NCBI RefSeq assembly: GCF_024746815.1
Contig: NZ_CP080527.1
Span: 1-64,000, forward strand
Direction of reading: 5' to 3'
DNA from: Mesorhizobium sp. AR07
GTDB lineage: Bacteria; Pseudomonadota; Alphaproteobacteria; Rhizobiales; Rhizobiaceae
Length of the DNA: 64,000 nt
Positions within the stretch are counted from its first letter, which is position 1; each line of letters opens with the position of its first letter. Positions 17,720-26,688 of the stretch are shown one piece after another. A program made the translations under genes and the position numbers. Under the pieces are notes generated by a model. The model saw nothing but the letters and a program-made list of their open reading frames with translations. It did not search any database and was not told where the DNA came from.

Positions 17720-19564
17720 TCAGGCGATCAGATCGATTGGGTTCGCTATGTCGCTCGCAATCCAAGTCTCCTCAGCAGGTGGTTGCCCGAACCGCTTCAA
17801 AAGGCCTTTCGCTATCTGACGTGGTACCGCTTGCGAAAACAGATATCCCTGACCGAGCTGACACCCGATCTCCGCAAGTAAGACGGCCTGGGTTTCGTTC
17901 TCGATGCCTTCGGCGATGACCTGGATGTCGAGCTTGCGAGCGATGCCGACCAAGCCCTCGACGATCGCCAGGCTCGGATCTCCCTGGACAAGGCGATCAA
18001 TGAAGGATTTGTCGATCTTGATGATATCGACCGGCACCGTCAGCAAATGGGTGAGCGAAGCGAAGCCGGTTCCGAAATCATCGAGTGCGACACGCAGGCC
18101 ATGGGCCCGCAACGCCTTGATCTCTCGAGCAACGACCGGATCGCGCTGCCCGAGATAGACCGACTCCGTGACCTCCAAAATGATGTGCTTCAACGGAACG
18201 TTCTCGCGGCCGAAGGCGGCTTCAAGACGTGCGTAAAGCGTGCCGCTATGAAAATCGGCTGAGGTAATGTTGATGCCGACATGCTGCAACGGAATACCTT
18301 GATCCAGCCACGAGCGCGCGTCGGCTGCGACGATCGCTATCATGCGTTCCGTCAGATTCGAAGCGACGCTGACATCGGACGTCGCCTGGTGAAACGCAGC
18401 GGCGGAAACGACCTCGCCATCCGGCTTGCGAAGGCGGCAGAGGGCCTCCATGCCGACGATCGCGCGGGTGTCGAGCCGCAGGATCGGCTGGTAGAACGCG
18501 TCGATCCGGCCTTCGCGCAAAGCCACGTCAACATCGCGGATCACCTCGATCCGGGTCTTGATTGCGCTGCCGATTCCCGGCGAGTACAGCACGAAGCCAC
18601 CTCGCGAAGTTTCCTTGGCGTGGTAGAGCGCGAAATCGGCGTTTTGGCGCACGCTTTTCGCATCGATGTCCCCCGCCGACAGCACTGCGCCGCCGATGGT
18701 AGCCTGTGCCAGGATCATGTGCCCGTCGCAATCGGCGGGCACAGCCAGAGTGTCGAGAATATGACGCGCCGTGCTCTCGATGCCGGAGGGCGCGCCAGCT
18801 CGCTGAAGGATTACGACGAACTCGTCGCCGCCCATGCGAAACACACGGTCAGGCGCTACGCTTTCGGCGAGACGTGACCCCACCGCCTGTAGCAAAGCAT
18901 CGCCGGCGGCATGGCCGAAGGTGTCGTTGATGGTCTTCAGGTTGTCGAGGTCGATGATCAGGACCGCCCAGGCGCTCGGTTGGCCAAAGGACAGCCGCTC
19001 CAGGGCGACGTCCAAACTCGCCCGGTTCGGCAGGTTGGTGAGGGCATCGATATAGGCGCCGTGCTCTCGCTCGACGACCCGCCGGTGACGCTCAAGCGCG
19101 ATGGCGCACAGAGAGGTACAAGAGGCGACAACCTTCTCCTCGCGAGGGGTGGGGCCGCGTTTCTCCGGAAAGTACAGGGCAAAGGTGCCGAGCACAGCGC
19201 CCTCTGCATCGCAGATCGGGCTCGACCAGCAGGCCTTCAGGCCCAGCGCCAGGACCGGCTCCTTGAAGCCGATCCAGCGCGGGTCGGTCGCGATGTCCTT
19301 CACAGCCACGGCTTTTCCGAGATAGGCCGCACTGCCGCAGGAGCCCACCAGCGGGCCGATCATCAGGCCTTCGAGAAGAGCCATATATTCATTCGGCAAG
19401 CTGGAACCTGGGAGGGGATGCAACAACCCGTTACCGTCAACGCGCAGAACGGAACATCTGACGCCCGGCAACAGTTTCTCGATCTGGCGGCAAAGACGGT
19501 CCGTCGTCGCTTCGAGCGTTTCGCCCCTGGCGATCATGAGAATAGTGTTCTGGAGATGCAGCAT
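17720..19564 (-). CDS. GAF-GGDEF-EAL c-di-GMP turnover protein
   Basis: Predicted bifunctional signalling protein, 614 aa: GAF domain about 10-160, GGDEF about 165-335, EAL about 345-600. The cyclase site GGDEF (245-249) is intact but there is no RxxD I-site before it. The phosphodiesterase motif EAL (373-375) and the DDFGTG metal/loop motif are intact, so both synthesis and hydrolysis of c-di-GMP are possible. No transmembrane segment is evident, so the GAF domain probably senses a cytosolic ligand. The first codons (MLHLQNTILM) fit the usual start of this architecture. Followed at once by the PAS-GGDEF gene, which suggests a small signalling unit. Confidence 0.88.
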   Translation of the reverse strand: MLHLQNTILMIARGETLEATTDRLCRQIEKLLPGVRCSVLRVDGNGLLHPLPGSSLPNEYMALLEGLMIGPLVGSCGSAAYLGKAVAVKDIATDPRWIGFKEPVLALGLKACWSSPICDAEGAVLGTFALYFPEKRGPTPREEKVVASCTSLCAIALERHRRVVEREHGAYIDALTNLPNRASLDVALERLSFGQPSAWAVLIIDLDNLKTINDTFGHAAGDALLQAVGSRLAESVAPDRVFRMGGDEFVVILQRAGAPSGIESTARHILDTLAVPADCDGHMILAQATIGGAVLSAGDIDAKSVRQNADFALYHAKETSRGGFVLYSPGIGSAIKTRIEVIRDVDVALREGRIDAFYQPILRLDTRAIVGMEALCRLRKPDGEVVSAAAFHQATSDVSVASNLTERMIAIVAADARSWLDQGIPLQHVGINITSADFHSGTLYARLEAAFGRENVPLKHIILEVTESVYLGQRDPVVAREIKALRAHGLRVALDDFGTGFASLTHLLTVPVDIIKIDKSFIDRLVQGDPSLAIVEGLVGIARKLDIQVIAEGIENETQAVLLAEIGCQLGQGYLFSQAVPRQIAKGLLKRFGQPPAEETWIASDIANPIDLIA

Positions 19565-19836
19565 GTTAACCCGCCAATCCGCGTTCCTAAATACCCTGCT
19601 GGCATTCCTGGTGAAATCCCTTTGAGGAGACGCAGTGTACGAGATGATAATGTCGGGTAATTCTTTATAAGTTGGACGAACCCGTTTCGGTGAGGATCCG
19701 CGTTGAGCGGGGGGTGATTTCCTTGAGGCCAGCCCGGGCCTCTAGTTCCGGGACCACCGGCACGGCGATGTGATCCAGCCCATTTCGGTTGAGCGCCATA
19801 CGTTAGCGATCACGGGTGATATGGGCCGGTCGGGCT

Positions 19837-20534
19837 TCAATGACGGGGAAGGTGAAGGATTGACTGATAGGGTTTGCGGGCCGAGCTTGTCGGACGCTCA
19901 ATCGCAAGCGTCATTTGAGGCACTTCCTCTCCCCCATGCAACTGGAAGACACGCTCGTCCAGTCCGTCCAGGTCGGCGTGCGGAACGTTTCTGTCCATTG
20001 CATAGGCTTCTGAAGGTTACGCTGGAGCGTCCAGTTCCGAGCGCCGACGCGGCTGTGGACATGCCTGCGCTGCCGCATGAGGTCGAGGAAGGCCTCGACA
20101 TTTCTTTCGGCTATCAGATATTCGACCTTGACCACGATCGGGCCGCTTCTTGGCTTCAGATTGAGAGCGACAGCTGGGGCGTCGAATTCCTCCAAAGAAT
20201 CGGGCTCGGACTCGTGGCGCTCGCGAAGAGGAAACAGCACGCCGGCTGCGGCGACCAGCAACATGGCTCCAGCGGAACCCTCCAGCGCCAAGGTCAGGGA
20301 ATAGTTCTGGGAAGCCGTGCCCCATACCCAGCTGCCGGCAGCGATGCCGCCGTCTATCAATGCATAATAGATCGAGATGGTCCGCCCCACGACCCAGCGC
20401 GGGCTCGCCAGCTGTACGCTCACGCCAACCCCCGACCAGGCGGTGACCCAGCCCGCGCCGCCCAAGGCGAGCGCAATTTGAGCGGCATATGTATATCCTT
20501 TGGAAAATCCGTAATCTGCCGTCTCGGCAGGCAC
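19837..20534 (-). pseudogene. Decayed MFS exporter (MFS_3 type), truncated
   Basis: The 3' part of an MFS transporter of the enterobactin-exporter/MFS_3 type. The frame beginning near 20534 encodes the last membrane helices (ALALGGAGWVTAWSG, IDGGIAAGSWVWG) and the family's C-terminal monooxygenase-like tail (KVEYLIAE ... RQRRHVHSR). After TWTDW the frame breaks: the normal ending resumes in another frame as LDERVFQLHGGE ... MTLAIERP, stopping at 19837, with about a dozen or more residues lost at the join. The first eight or so helices are absent. So it carries a large 5' deletion and an internal deletion with frameshift, and cannot be functional. Confidence 0.75.
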
Positions 20535-20819
20535 GAGGAATGCGGCTCGTGAAAATCACCGGGGAATTCATCCGAGACTCGCTCCTCATTCAGCCTCGCC
20601 TCGACCATACAATTCGAAGGCCAGGTTGGCTTGACCGCCGGAGCAGGCGGAGCCTTGGGTCCCCGATGGCGCGCGGACGGGCCGGTGCGAAAGGTTCGGC
20701 GGGCGTTCGGGGCTTTCGAACTGGGTTGTCAAAATTTGCGGTTGAAATTTACTTTTACCGAATTGTTCGGTAGGGGATCAACACGCAGCGACTACTCTAG
20801 CGCGGGGGGTGAAAGAGTG

Positions 20820-22769
20820 ATGCAGCGTCTGTCTCCCGCAAGGTTCGGTGACCTTCTGGCGGGAGACCTGCGAGTTTTTGGCGGGCCCTCGACGATCGAA
20901 CCCCTTGCCGGCCGAATCAGGGCGGAGCAGGTCAGTCTCGTGCTTCGCAACACGCCTCTTGGCATGGTTGCGAACATACTCAATGCGGCCACTTTTGTTA
21001 TGGCGCTTTGGGGCTCGCCCGACCAAACGAATGCCGTCCTCTGGGCGAGTGTTATCATCACAGCCTCAGCTGTCGTAGGCTTAAGAGCGAGATCATCGTT
21101 TCAGTCAGCCAAACCAAGGTCAGTGTCTCGCCGGACAACGCAAAACCTGGTGCGGAACGCCTTCCTGTTCGGTACTTGGTGGGGCGCACTTCCCATTCTG
21201 TTCTTCAGTGGGGCAACAAGTGCCGCCCAGGTCGTCATCACCTGCCTGAGCGCAGGGATGATCGCAGGCGGTGCCGCTTCCTTTTACACGATTCCTATTG
21301 CGGCCATCGCGTATACGCTACCGATCTTCGTCGGTTCGGCGGTTGCCATTGTGCGGGTGGGAGACGCCGTCAATCTGCCCGTCGCAATCCTGATAGTGAG
21401 CTACGCCATCACGCTGTTTCGTGCAGTGCTTGCTCACGCGTCCGAATTTACCCAACGCTTCATTCTACAAGCGGAAAGTGAAAATGCCATTCGCAGGGAT
21501 GTTCTAACGAGTCTGCCAAACCGGTTCAGCTTCAATGAGCGGCTCGAGAGCGCGTTGCTGGACGCAAAGCAGTTTGACCGACACTTTGCGTTACTGTTGT
21601 TCGATCTGAATAATTTCGACGAGGTGAATGATCACTTTGGTCGAGCAATGGCGGATGCCCTTTTGGTCAAAGTGGCTGCGAGACTTCGCAAATCAACGCG
21701 GGAGAGCGATGACATTGCTAGGTTGGAGGGCGGCGAATTTGCAATAATCGATCCACGCGATATCAGGCCAGATCAAATCAGGTCCCTGGCTAAACAGATC
21801 ATAGATGTCATGCGCGCGCCGTTCTTGATCGAAGGCCGCGAAATATATTGTAAGGCCTCTATCGGCATCGCTTTGGCGCCCACTGACGGTTTGGATGCCA
21901 ACCAGCTCCTGCGGTGCGTCGATACCGCGCTATACAGGGCCAAGACGCGGGGGGCGGGCTCCATCCAGTTTTTCAGCGCAAATGACGATGAAGCTGCTGC
22001 AAGGCGCCATGCCCTTGAGCGCGATCTGGCATCTGCGCTCGCCAATGACCAGCTCTGGCTTGCATTTCAACCCTTTCTCGACCTCGGGAGCGATCGCATC
22101 CGCGGTTTTGAAGCGCTTCTGCGCTGGCAGCATCCGACCCTCGGCGCGATTCCTCCATCGGAGTTCATTCCTATCGCAGAAGAAACCGGATTGATTCACG
22201 GCATCGGACATTGGGCCGCCAAGACGGCTTGCTTGGCCGCGGCACAATGGCCGCGCGACTTGCGGGTTTCCGTCAATTTGTCGGCAGTGCAGCTTAAGGA
22301 CAAGGCCTTGCTGGATGGAATTGTAATGGCCTTGGCTGAAGCCGGTTTGGAGCCCCAAAGACTGGAGGTCGAGATCACGGAATCGGTGCTGATTTCCGAT
22401 TTTGAAGACGCTATTTCATTGTTACAATCGTTGAGTTTTCTATCCATCACAGTTGCGCTTGACGATTTTGGCACTGGCTTTTCATCGCTCACATATCTTC
22501 GCAAATTGCCTCTTTCGCGGCTCAAGATCGACCGATCTTTTGTCCAGGATATGCTCACCGATGCGGACTGCGCCGCGATTGTGAGATCACTGATTGAATT
22601 GGCGCACGAGCTTCGAATTGAGGTAACGGCCGAAGGCGTCGAAACTCCCGAACAGCTCGACTATCTTCGCCACGTCAGATGTGACGAAGCTCAAGGCTAT
22701 TTGATCGGGAAACCTGTCCGGATTGACGACATTCTTTGCATCGCTGCGAAGCCGTTGGTCAGCAGCTAA
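20820..22769 (+). CDS. Membrane protein with degenerate GGDEF and intact EAL (probable c-di-GMP phosphodiesterase)
   Basis: About 649 aa from ATG 20820; the frame is open further upstream but that part is not membrane-like and lacks a ribosome site. Residues about 45-215 hold five or six hydrophobic helices (a MASE-like sensor), then a GGDEF domain in which the signature reads R-L-E-G-G-E-F (301-307): the metal-binding Asp is Gly and the first Gly is Glu, so cyclase activity is unlikely. The EAL domain is intact (EAL 431-433, DDFGTG, KIDRSFV). It most likely degrades c-di-GMP, with GGDEF as a GTP-sensing or structural module. It stands alone on the plus strand. Confidence 0.87.
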   Translation: MQRLSPARFGDLLAGDLRVFGGPSTIEPLAGRIRAEQVSLVLRNTPLGMVANILNAATFVMALWGSPDQTNAVLWASVIITASAVVGLRARSSFQSAKPRSVSRRTTQNLVRNAFLFGTWWGALPILFFSGATSAAQVVITCLSAGMIAGGAASFYTIPIAAIAYTLPIFVGSAVAIVRVGDAVNLPVAILIVSYAITLFRAVLAHASEFTQRFILQAESENAIRRDVLTSLPNRFSFNERLESALLDAKQFDRHFALLLFDLNNFDEVNDHFGRAMADALLVKVAARLRKSTRESDDIARLEGGEFAIIDPRDIRPDQIRSLAKQIIDVMRAPFLIEGREIYCKASIGIALAPTDGLDANQLLRCVDTALYRAKTRGAGSIQFFSANDDEAAARRHALERDLASALANDQLWLAFQPFLDLGSDRIRGFEALLRWQHPTLGAIPPSEFIPIAEETGLIHGIGHWAAKTACLAAAQWPRDLRVSVNLSAVQLKDKALLDGIVMALAEAGLEPQRLEVEITESVLISDFEDAISLLQSLSFLSITVALDDFGTGFSSLTYLRKLPLSRLKIDRSFVQDMLTDADCAAIVRSLIELAHELRIEVTAEGVETPEQLDYLRHVRCDEAQGYLIGKPVRIDDILCIAAKPLVSS

Positions 22770-22896
22770 ATACATGAATGGCACGACCCGCACTTTGCCG
22801 ACGATGGTCTTGTTTTTTCTCGTATGCCAACGGTGACGAGGTGAGGCAACGGACGCCACCCGGCAACATTGTTCGTGGAGGCAATGCGGTCTGCTT

Positions 22897-23214
22897 TCAT
22901 CTTGATAGCAGACGATGCCACTCCGCGAACTCATCGGAATTTCCGACAGTTTTCTTGGCCATGGCAGGCGTCGGTTCCGGGGCAGCATCGTGGGATCTGT
23001 CCTTCAGGAAGTCCCAAGGCAAAGAACTGTTTTCGATCTCCTCGATTACAGATCCAGTGGCGAATGATGCAGCAAGATCGACAGCTTTGCGGCGGCGTGT
23101 GATCCGGATTGCCGACGAAAGAGCTTGGGCGGTTGTCCTGTAGCGGACCGGGCTCTTGCCGGAAATTGGGCGGATGGGGAGCAGGACGTTGAGAACCTGT
23201 CTGATCGGATTCAT
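22897..23214 (-). CDS. Small hypothetical protein
   Basis: A 105-aa protein starting MNPIRQVLNVLLPIRP. The ATG at 23214 is preceded by AGGGAG at six bases, a convincing ribosome site. The middle is basic (RITRRRKA), the end acidic and Pro-rich; there is one short hydrophobic stretch at the N-terminus and no domain I recognise. It faces the EAL gene convergently. Confidence 0.4.
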   Translation of the reverse strand: MNPIRQVLNVLLPIRPISGKSPVRYRTTAQALSSAIRITRRRKAVDLAASFATGSVIEEIENSSLPWDFLKDRSHDAAPEPTPAMAKKTVGNSDEFAEWHRLLSR

Positions 23215-23486
23215 GGAAGCTCCCTTTTGACTATCGGCGGCAACCATATAACCAGCCGCGGCAACGAATGACAATTGCACGACGTGATTCCATCCTTCGT
23301 GCGCGACCACAGCAGAGGCCACGTGACGGAACTGACAAAACATCTCGGCACCGTGATCGTGACATCGGACGGCACCGGCCTGTCGGCTCCCGGGCGTATC
23401 AGAACTTTTCCGATGACGCTGATGGCGACGGTGGACCCCGACGGCAAGCAACGAGGACGGGTCCGTTGAATTGGCCCCTTGCGAAT

Positions 23487-23600
23487 TTGGCGACTGGAAC
23501 GTTGAAGTGGTTCAACAGCACCAAGGGGTTTGGATTTATCCAGCCGACATCCCAGGCGACAACTTATCGGCGGTCAGCCCGATCAGGCTGATGTGCCTCT
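23487..23600 (+). pseudogene. cspA 5' fragment, frameshifted
   Basis: The frame encodes LATGTLKWFNSTKGFGFIQP, the unmistakable start of a CspA-type cold-shock protein, but its first codon is TTG where the family has ATG. After IQP the frame is lost; the next family block (ISAVERAGL) can be seen in another frame as LSAVSPIRL near 23565-23595, and nothing follows. So this is a broken copy missing the last two thirds. Confidence 0.7.
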
Positions 23601-23983
23601 CGTATTCTTGTCGGCCATGGTGTGCCCGGATGGAGTTCTTTGTGCGGACGCCACTATCGTGGCGGCATCGTCGGAAACAGGAAGAACGGTTTTTTCGCCC
23701 AGACCTTGATGAAGCCGGCATAAGTCAGCCGCAAATGCGGCAGGCATGAATCCGCGAGGTTTCGCGGCGAGTGACTTGGCTCCTGTGCAGAGCCCATTTC
23801 CCGCTCTTTCGGCTTAATTCCCTTGTTCCAGCCCGGACCTTGCCGATCAACCCGCTTCGGGGTCGGACTACGCAAGCGTGCCGTCGCTCAAGGCTTCGCC
23901 ATCGCGATGATCGCGGTCCCGGCTGGACCCGACGGGCGCCTGTCGAGCGGGGAATGGTCCCCGCGAACACGGGAGCCAAACAA
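23601..23983. other. GC-rich leader before the 62-aa gene, no gene seen
   Basis: No frame with both a start and normal composition. A GCCGCAAATGCGGC hairpin lies at about 23729-23742. The last 150 bases are a GC-rich leader of the same kind found before several other genes in this block. Confidence 0.3.
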
Positions 23984-24172
23984 ATGTCGCACGAACTCAG
24001 CCTCGCTCAGAGCCACGCCTGGAACCTCGCTCGCACCCTGATGACGCCGGTCATCCTCTTCAAGGTCAATGACAACGAGTACGGCGTTCTCCCTGCCGAA
24101 GACCTCGACGGCGACGAGGTCGAGGCGATCGCCGAATACTGTCCATACACAGGAGGCCGGCCGGTTCATTGA
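23984..24172 (+). CDS. Small hypothetical protein of the conjugative cargo block
   Basis: A 62-aa acidic protein, MSHELSLAQSHAWNLARTLM then PVILFKVNDNEYGVLPAEDLDGDEVEAI. Upstream GGGAGCC is a usable ribosome site eight bases from the ATG. It resembles the short proteins that accompany the DUF1419/DUF3085/ArdC genes in rhizobial elements; I know no function. Its stop codon sits inside a 21-base palindrome. Confidence 0.6.
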   Translation: MSHELSLAQSHAWNLARTLMTPVILFKVNDNEYGVLPAEDLDGDEVEAIAEYCPYTGGRPVH

Positions 24173-24179
24173 ACCGGCC
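24159..24179. terminator. Palindrome over stop codon of the 62-aa gene
   Basis: Ten-base perfect arms (GGCCGGTTCA and TGAACCGGCC) with a one-base centre. No T-run follows, so it may be a weak or factor-dependent terminator, or a protein-binding site. Confidence 0.4.
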
Positions 24180-24215
24180 CTCTATGCCACGGCGTGCCGC
24201 TTGCGAGCGGCAGGC

Positions 24216-24256
24216 CGCAAGGGAGGCTGCGCCGCGGCGGAAGCCGCGCCCTTGCG
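24216..24256 (+). promoter_or_regulatory. Leader hairpin before the DUF3991/TOPRIM gene
   Basis: Arms CGCAAGGG (24216-24223) and CCCTTGCG (24249-24256) enclose a GCGGC/GCCGC inner stem. It lies 100 bases before the next start and could shape the 5' leader. Confidence 0.35.
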
Positions 24257-24355
24257 CCCTTTGCTCTTCGCGGCGGTCGCGGAGTGTTCCGCGAATTGTG
24301 TGGAAGAAATAGACTTGGAGAAAGGCGGACCGGAAGGCTGCCGGGAGAGAAAAAA

Positions 24356-25255
24356 ATGGAAAAGACGGATATAGAAGCGCTGCGCGGCCGGGTCGGCTGT
24401 GCGGCGGTGCTGGAGACCAGCGGCTTCACGGTCGACCTCAAGGAAAGCACGCGCAAAGCGGTCAAATACCGTCGTGGCGACGATATCATCATTGTCATCC
24501 ATGACGGCAAGGGATGGTTCGACCCGTTGTCGGATGCAAAGGGCGATGTCTATTTGCTGGTGCAGCATCTGGATGGCGGCGATTTCCTGGATGCCTTGGT
24601 GCAGGTAGCGTCGCTTGTGGGATTCGTGCCAAGCGAGCCCGAATGGAAACGGCAGTCCCGGGAGACCGAACCCGACTATTCCGTCACGGAACGATGGGCG
24701 GCGCGACGCAAGCCGTGGCGCGGGTCGGCGACCTGGCGCTATCTGCGCGATGAGCGGCACATTCCCGAACAGGTCATCGCGACAGCGATCGCTCAGGACG
24801 TTCTGAGGGAAGGCCCGCGCGGCAGCATGTGGGCTGCCCACAGCGACGCGGCTGGTATCGTCACTGGCTGGGAGGAGCGCGGCCCGCAATGGCGTGGTTT
24901 TGCGGCCGGAGGCGGCAAGGTGTTGTTCCGGTTGGGGACGGTGACAGCCGCTCGCATCTGCGTCACTGAAGCGGCGATCGACGCCATGAGCCTGGCCGCG
25001 ATCGAACGGAACCAGCGCGACACGCTGTATGCCAGCACCGGCGGCGGTTGGTCGCCGGCGACGGACACGGCTCTTCGCCTGTTGGCAGGAAGGCCGAACA
25101 CGCGGCTTGTAGCGGCCACCGACGCCAACCCGCAGGGTGAGACATTCGTATCGAGGCTGCGTGAGCTTGCCGGCGAGCTCGCCTGCGACTTTGAGCGGTT
25201 AAAGCCGCTCGCCGAAGACTGGAACGCGATGCTGCAGGACGCGGCATCCCCCTGA
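24356..25255 (+). CDS. DUF3991 and TOPRIM domain protein
   Basis: A 299-aa protein. The N-terminal 130 residues match DUF3991 (YRRGDDIIIV, GWFDPLSDAKGD, VYLLVQHLDGG), and the C-terminal half is TOPRIM-like, with the acidic ICVTEAAIDAMSL and LVAATDANPQGE blocks that would bind metal. Proteins of this build are primase- or topoisomerase-related and are carried by rhizobial plasmids and ICEs, probably in DNA processing after transfer. ATG 24356 follows GGGAGAGA; the frame is open upstream but that part is leader-like. First of a run of cargo genes in the same direction. Confidence 0.75.
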   Translation: MEKTDIEALRGRVGCAAVLETSGFTVDLKESTRKAVKYRRGDDIIIVIHDGKGWFDPLSDAKGDVYLLVQHLDGGDFLDALVQVASLVGFVPSEPEWKRQSRETEPDYSVTERWAARRKPWRGSATWRYLRDERHIPEQVIATAIAQDVLREGPRGSMWAAHSDAAGIVTGWEERGPQWRGFAAGGGKVLFRLGTVTAARICVTEAAIDAMSLAAIERNQRDTLYASTGGGWSPATDTALRLLAGRPNTRLVAATDANPQGETFVSRLRELAGELACDFERLKPLAEDWNAMLQDAASP

Positions 25256-25588
25256 CGGTGCCGATCACTCAACTGCCGCTGCAGAATTGAAGATCGCCGC
25301 CCCGCGCTTTGCCATGGTCATGTCAACTTGAAAGGGTGCGTCACGCGGCCATGACAGCCGGTTCGCACCGTCAAATTGGGGAGGGCAAGAAGGGAGAAAA
25401 GAAAAGGAAACCCGGCTGCCGCATGCCCGCCGGTCGCGTGCAAGGGTGAAGCTTCGCCCGGCTGCGCCGGCCCTTGACCCGCCCGGACGGAGAGGCGGCC
25501 GCGGGGAAGGGGTCATGAAGGGCTGAAGATGATGGGCATCCACGAGGATGCTGCGCGCTCAGCCCGACGAGGCCGAAGGAGCCCGCCG
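25256..25588. other. Long GC-rich leader before the DUF1419 gene
   Basis: No credible gene. It contains a purine-rich tract (GAGGGCAAGAAGGGAGAAAA near 25381) followed by GC-rich inverted pieces, a pattern also seen before parB at 33725-33770. Confidence 0.3.
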
Positions 25589-26194
25589 ATGAACCCTTTT
25601 TCTCCCATCCGTAAAGTCTACCAGGGCATTGCCGACCGCCGGCAGATGTTCCGTTTGTTCGACCGCCATGCGCAGCGCCCGAACCGGGATCACGTCGATG
25701 CCGGATCTCTTTATAGCGGCGAGTGGTTTGGAGTCGGCCGCGTCGAGCACGACTACATGCTGGAGATCCTGCCACCGCTCTGGATGCGGGGCGAGATGTT
25801 CGCGTTGCGCGAGTTGCTTACCGACAGCATCACCAGCGTCTTCTACACGCTGCGCATCGACGGCAAAACGCGCTACTTCCATGCCTACTGCGATCTGAAT
25901 GTGGCGCGATCGCCTGCCGAAATGCGCGATGCCATCGTCGAGCGCGAGTCCTGGCCGGTGAAGGCGATGACGCGCGAAGAGCGGCTGGAGCATATCTGGA
26001 GCGCCACCCACGACGAGTACCGTGGCTATGCCGGGGACCGATGGCTGCCGGAGCATCACGGCAAGCGCACGGTGCTCTGTTATGGCGGTCGGCAGGGCGC
26101 CATGCTGAAGCTGCTCGACGAGCTCACCGATGATGAGATCGCGGCGAAGCTGCCGGTGCATCTGCGCCACCTTCCCCTGGCCGTTGCCGCGTGA
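25589..26194 (+). CDS. DUF1419 family protein
   Basis: A 201-aa soluble protein of the DUF1419 family found on rhizobial plasmids and ICEs; function unknown. Features include EHDYMLEILPPLWMRGEMFA, LRELLTDSITSVFYTL, and a conserved-looking KRTVLCYGG near the end. ATG 25589 is chosen because GAAGGAG lies just upstream. It is followed after ten bases by the DUF3085 gene and is probably co-transcribed with it. Confidence 0.75.
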   Translation: MNPFSPIRKVYQGIADRRQMFRLFDRHAQRPNRDHVDAGSLYSGEWFGVGRVEHDYMLEILPPLWMRGEMFALRELLTDSITSVFYTLRIDGKTRYFHAYCDLNVARSPAEMRDAIVERESWPVKAMTREERLEHIWSATHDEYRGYAGDRWLPEHHGKRTVLCYGGRQGAMLKLLDELTDDEIAAKLPVHLRHLPLAVAA

Positions 26195-26204
26195 GGGGGA
26201 TGCG

Positions 26205-26603
26205 ATGTTCACTTTTCCCATTCTTGCAGTTCGCAAGGTCATCGAGCGCGGAAAAACCGATGCCGCCAACAACGGCGGTTTTCGCAATCCCTACTATGGC
26301 CTCAAGCCCGTCCAGGGTGAGATCCCCGGCCTGTGGTTGGTCGGAGACGAGGGCGTGTATGTGCTTTCGAATGGCAAGCTCGCCGAGGGCCAGAAGGCGC
26401 TCCTTTGCTATTCCGAAGAATGCCACCCGATCGGCAACCCCGACTGGTTTCACTACAAGCAGCGCCATTTCGGTGGTGACGACGGCATCGAATTAATCGA
26501 CGCCGAGCAACTGATCCCGCTGTTCGATCGCAACCTTCGCTGCACGCATCTGCGCGTGCAACTCACCGAGACCGAAGTCTCGCTCTCGCTGATCGCCCGC
26601 TAA
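26205..26603 (+). CDS. DUF3085 family protein
   Basis: A 132-aa protein matching DUF3085: LWLVGDEGVYVLSNG, CYSEECHPIGNPDWF, and GDDGIELID blocks. No catalytic role is known to me. The start at ATG 26205 follows GAGGGGGA. It lies between DUF1419 and the large methyltransferase-helicase, the usual neighbourhood in rhizobial elements, so it probably belongs to the same establishment functions. Confidence 0.75.
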   Translation: MFTFPILAVRKVIERGKTDAANNGGFRNPYYGLKPVQGEIPGLWLVGDEGVYVLSNGKLAEGQKALLCYSEECHPIGNPDWFHYKQRHFGGDDGIELIDAEQLIPLFDRNLRCTHLRVQLTETEVSLSLIAR

Positions 26604-26629
26604 CCCCAGCAAACCTGCCAGCCCTTTCA

Positions 26630-26652
26630 CGCGGACGCCAACGCCGTCCGCG
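26630..26652. terminator. Short hairpin after the DUF3085 gene
   Basis: Arms CGCGGACG (26630-26637) and CGTCCGCG (26645-26652) with a seven-base loop, no T-run. It lies 30 bases before the next start and may act as attenuator or partial terminator. Confidence 0.35.
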
Positions 26653-26688
26653 CGATCGTGCTCGCCCTCAAATCCAAGGAGATTTTCC

